From: Firmicutes bacterium HGW-Firmicutes-10
GTDB lineage: Bacteria > Bacillota_I > Bacilli_A > Erysipelotrichales > Erysipelotrichaceae
Reading direction: 5' to 3'
NCBI GenBank assembly: GCA_002841605.1
Contig: PHAF01000087.1
Span: 1 to 8,147 of the forward strand
Length of the DNA: 8,147 nucleotides
In this document: positions 6,822-8,147 of the stretch, piece by piece
Layout of the letters: every line of letters begins with the position of its first letter
Position numbering within the stretch: the stretch's first letter is position 1
Notes under the pieces: generated by a model
What the model was told of the DNA's origin: nothing
Database searches by the model: none
What the model saw: the letters and a program-made list of their open reading frames with translations, nothing else
Program-made: the position numbers and the translations under genes

Positions 6822-7490
6822 ATGGCAAAGATTTTGATTGTGGATGATGAAATACGCATTCGCGATGTAGTCAGTGAATATGCGATGGCTTACGGTTATC
6901 AGGTCGTTCAGGCTCAAGACGGATTGGAAGCATTGCAGAAACTGGACAAAGAAAAGTTTGACATTGTCATTTTAGATATAATGATGCCCAACCTGGATGG
7001 TTTTTCGGCTTGCAAGCAAATCAAAGAAAAACAAAACGTGCCTATCATCATGTTGAGTGCACGTCAGGAAGAGTACGATAAACTGCTGGGATTTGAATTG
7101 GGTATTGATGATTACGTAGTTAAACCGTTCTCGCTTAAGGAACTGATGGCCAGAATCAAACTGGTTATTGAGCGTTATCACGGTAAAGAAAGCAAGACAG
7201 TCACTTTCGAAGGTTTGACCATTGATTTTGACGGTCGCAATGTTTTCATCGATAATCAGAAAGTCAATATGACCCCAAAGGAATTTGAGTTGTTGCTGTT
7301 TTTAGTCAAACACAAAAATCAGGCGCTTTCACGCGATGTCCTACTGGATAAAGTGTGGAATTATAACTACTTCGGTGATGACCGGACCGTGGATACACAC
7401 GTAAAAATGTTAAGGCACAGTTTGAAACATTACCGTCACATGATCGTTACTGTGCGCGGTACGGGGTATAAGTTTGAGACCAAACACTAA
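6822..7490 (+). CDS. OmpR/PhoP-family DNA-binding response regulator
   Basis: This 222-aa cytoplasmic transcription factor is the output half of a two-component system. The receiver domain (about 1-115) has the acidic pair D8-D9, phosphoacceptor D52 in ILDIMMP, S79 at the Thr/Ser switch position, and K101 in DYVVKPF. The C-terminal winged helix (about 128-220) has MTPKEFELLLFL, LLDKVWNYNYFGDDRTVDTHVKMLRHSL (transactivation loop and recognition helix, given here by its key run VDTHVKMLR) and the wing VTVRGTGYKFE. Length and all key residues are intact. The start is set by GGAGGTGA just upstream. The kinase gene overlaps its 3' end by 17 nt, marking them as a cognate pair. The paired TTCACA sites upstream are of the kind these regulators bind, which hints at autoregulation. 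It resembles the ResD/PhoP/CssR group generally, but I cannot assign an orthologue or a signal. Confidence 0.95.
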   Translation: MAKILIVDDEIRIRDVVSEYAMAYGYQVVQAQDGLEALQKLDKEKFDIVILDIMMPNLDGFSACKQIKEKQNVPIIMLSARQEEYDKLLGFELGIDDYVVKPFSLKELMARIKLVIERYHGKESKTVTFEGLTIDFDGRNVFIDNQKVNMTPKEFELLLFLVKHKNQALSRDVLLDKVWNYNYFGDDRTVDTHVKMLRHSLKHYRHMIVTVRGTGYKFETKH

Positions 7491-8147
7491 GGGTATACGC
7501 TTTAAAACTTGGTTATATTTCTTCTATCTGACGATCAGCATCCTGGCTTTGCTCTGGGCGCTGCAGATCGTCTTTTTAAAGCCGTACTACAGAAACATGA
7601 AAATCACCGACATTCGAAATGTTGCCGGTGCTATCGAAGAAAGTCTTGTTACCGATAAGCTCAGCGAAAATATCGTGCAGATCGCTGTTGAAAACAACGT
7701 CTGTGCTGTCATTTACAATAAAAATTATCAGATGGTCTATTCGGTAGACTCTTTAGGCGTAAACTGTTTTTTGACACGATCTCCGATCTCCGATCAGAAA
7801 GCATTCATTGAGGAATATGTGTTAGAAGCACAGTCAGTCGCAGGATCGGACTATTACTTTACCATGCAAAATACAAATTTCCGGCAGGAAATGATTTTTT
7901 ACGGCAAAGAAGTCAAAGTAAATCTGACCGAATTTTATATTTTTATCAATGCCCCCATTGAACCGCTGGACTCAACGATATCGATCCTTCAAGACCAGTT
8001 CATTTATGTTACGATCGCAGTTCTGTTTTTATCGACAGTGATTTCCGGAATCATTTCATTTAGGATCGCAAAACCACTGGCGAACATGACGGAAAGTGCT
8101 AAAAAACTGGCTTATGGGGATGTAAATGTTAAATTTGATTACGGCGG
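7474..8147 (+). CDS. Sensor histidine kinase, N-terminal part (cut by window end)
   Basis: This is the membrane sensor partner of the preceding response regulator. The frame (stop at 7441-7443) opens through the end of the window with 224 complete codons. TTG 7474 is the best start: it gives RPNTKGIRFKTWLYFF, a basic cytoplasmic tail just before the first membrane helix (about 13-35). The next in-frame ATG (about 7594) would lose that helix. GGGG (7463-7466) is a weak ribosome site 7 nt upstream, and the 17-nt overlap with the regulator implies translational coupling. Residues about 36-175 form an extracytoplasmic sensing region of ~140 aa with no family I recognise. Membrane helix 2 spans about 176-198 (IYVTIAVLFLSTVISGIISF). 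A HAMP linker begins at about 195-200 (RIAKPLANMTESAKKLAYGD). The phosphoacceptor His, ATP-binding HATPase domain and stop lie beyond the window, so kinase identity rests on HAMP, topology and the adjacent regulator. Confidence 0.9.
   Translation, partial: MRPNTKGIRFKTWLYFFYLTISILALLWALQIVFLKPYYRNMKITDIRNVAGAIEESLVTDKLSENIVQIAVENNVCAVIYNKNYQMVYSVDSLGVNCFLTRSPISDQKAFIEEYVLEAQSVAGSDYYFTMQNTNFRQEMIFYGKEVKVNLTEFYIFINAPIEPLDSTISILQDQFIYVTIAVLFLSTVISGIISFRIAKPLANMTESAKKLAYGDVNVKFDYG
7777..7795 (+). repeat. Short heptanucleotide tandem repeat in the kinase sensor domain
   Basis: CGATCTC is repeated about 2.7 times in perfect register (CGATCTCCGATCTCCGATC). It encodes part of RSPISDQ in the extracytoplasmic domain. 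The unit is 7 bp, so gain or loss of one copy would shift the frame. The copy number is low, and the repeat may be coincidental codon usage. Confidence 0.35.

Noticed and set aside
7771..7776. Perfect TTGACA as a possible -35 inside the kinase gene
   Set aside because: No -10-like hexamer lies 15-19 bp downstream.
1..8147. Mobile element, CRISPR, phage defence or toxin-antitoxin system
   Set aside because: No transposase, integrase, spaced repeats, terminal inverted repeats or defence-type domains were seen. The region reads as housekeeping plus a two-component pair.

Overview
The window looks like ordinary chromosomal DNA from a Bacillota (low-GC Gram-positive) bacterium. By eye the GC content is in the low-to-mid 40s. 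The DnaE is the short type found alongside PolC. Strong AGGAGG-like ribosome sites precede two of the genes. All genes are on the + strand and packed tightly, with no mobile element, tRNA, rRNA or CRISPR. An Erysipelotrichia-like or related lineage would fit, but I cannot prove it from the sequence alone.

Layout: (1) 1-1043, acetate kinase lacking roughly its first 54 residues. (2) 1046-2011, a stand-alone DHH/DHHA1 phosphoesterase of the NrnA/Pde2 type, 2 nt after ackA. (3) 1998-3650, a 550-aa protein of unknown function with three N-terminal membrane segments and a large predicted extracytoplasmic domain, overlapping the DHH gene by 14 nt. An intrinsic terminator with a GCAA tetraloop begins in its stop codon (3649-3674). 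(4) An extended -10 promoter (3678-3686) then drives dnaE (GTG start, 3715-6762). (5) After a 59-bp gap that contains an 11-bp-period TTCACA repeat, an OmpR/PhoP-family response regulator (6822-7490) and its histidine kinase (from a TTG at 7474, overlapping by 17 nt and cut by the window end) form a two-component pair.

Functionally these are three units. The first covers overflow acetate metabolism (ackA), nanoRNA/pAp or cyclic-dinucleotide turnover (DHH protein) and an uncharacterised envelope protein. The second is replication (dnaE). The third is an envelope-sensing regulatory pair, possibly co-transcribed with dnaE by read-through because no terminator separates them. Having an nrnA-like gene and a membrane-protein gene upstream of dnaE resembles, from memory, the B. 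subtilis nrnA-ytrH-ytrI-dnaE order.

I see no obviously new multi-gene system. The signals most worth a second look are: a perfect 20-bp palindrome about 80 nt inside dnaE that can also fold as a terminator-like hairpin; the paired TTCACA repeats before the response regulator; the conserved-looking orphan membrane protein; and the loss of metal ligands in the DnaE PHP domain.
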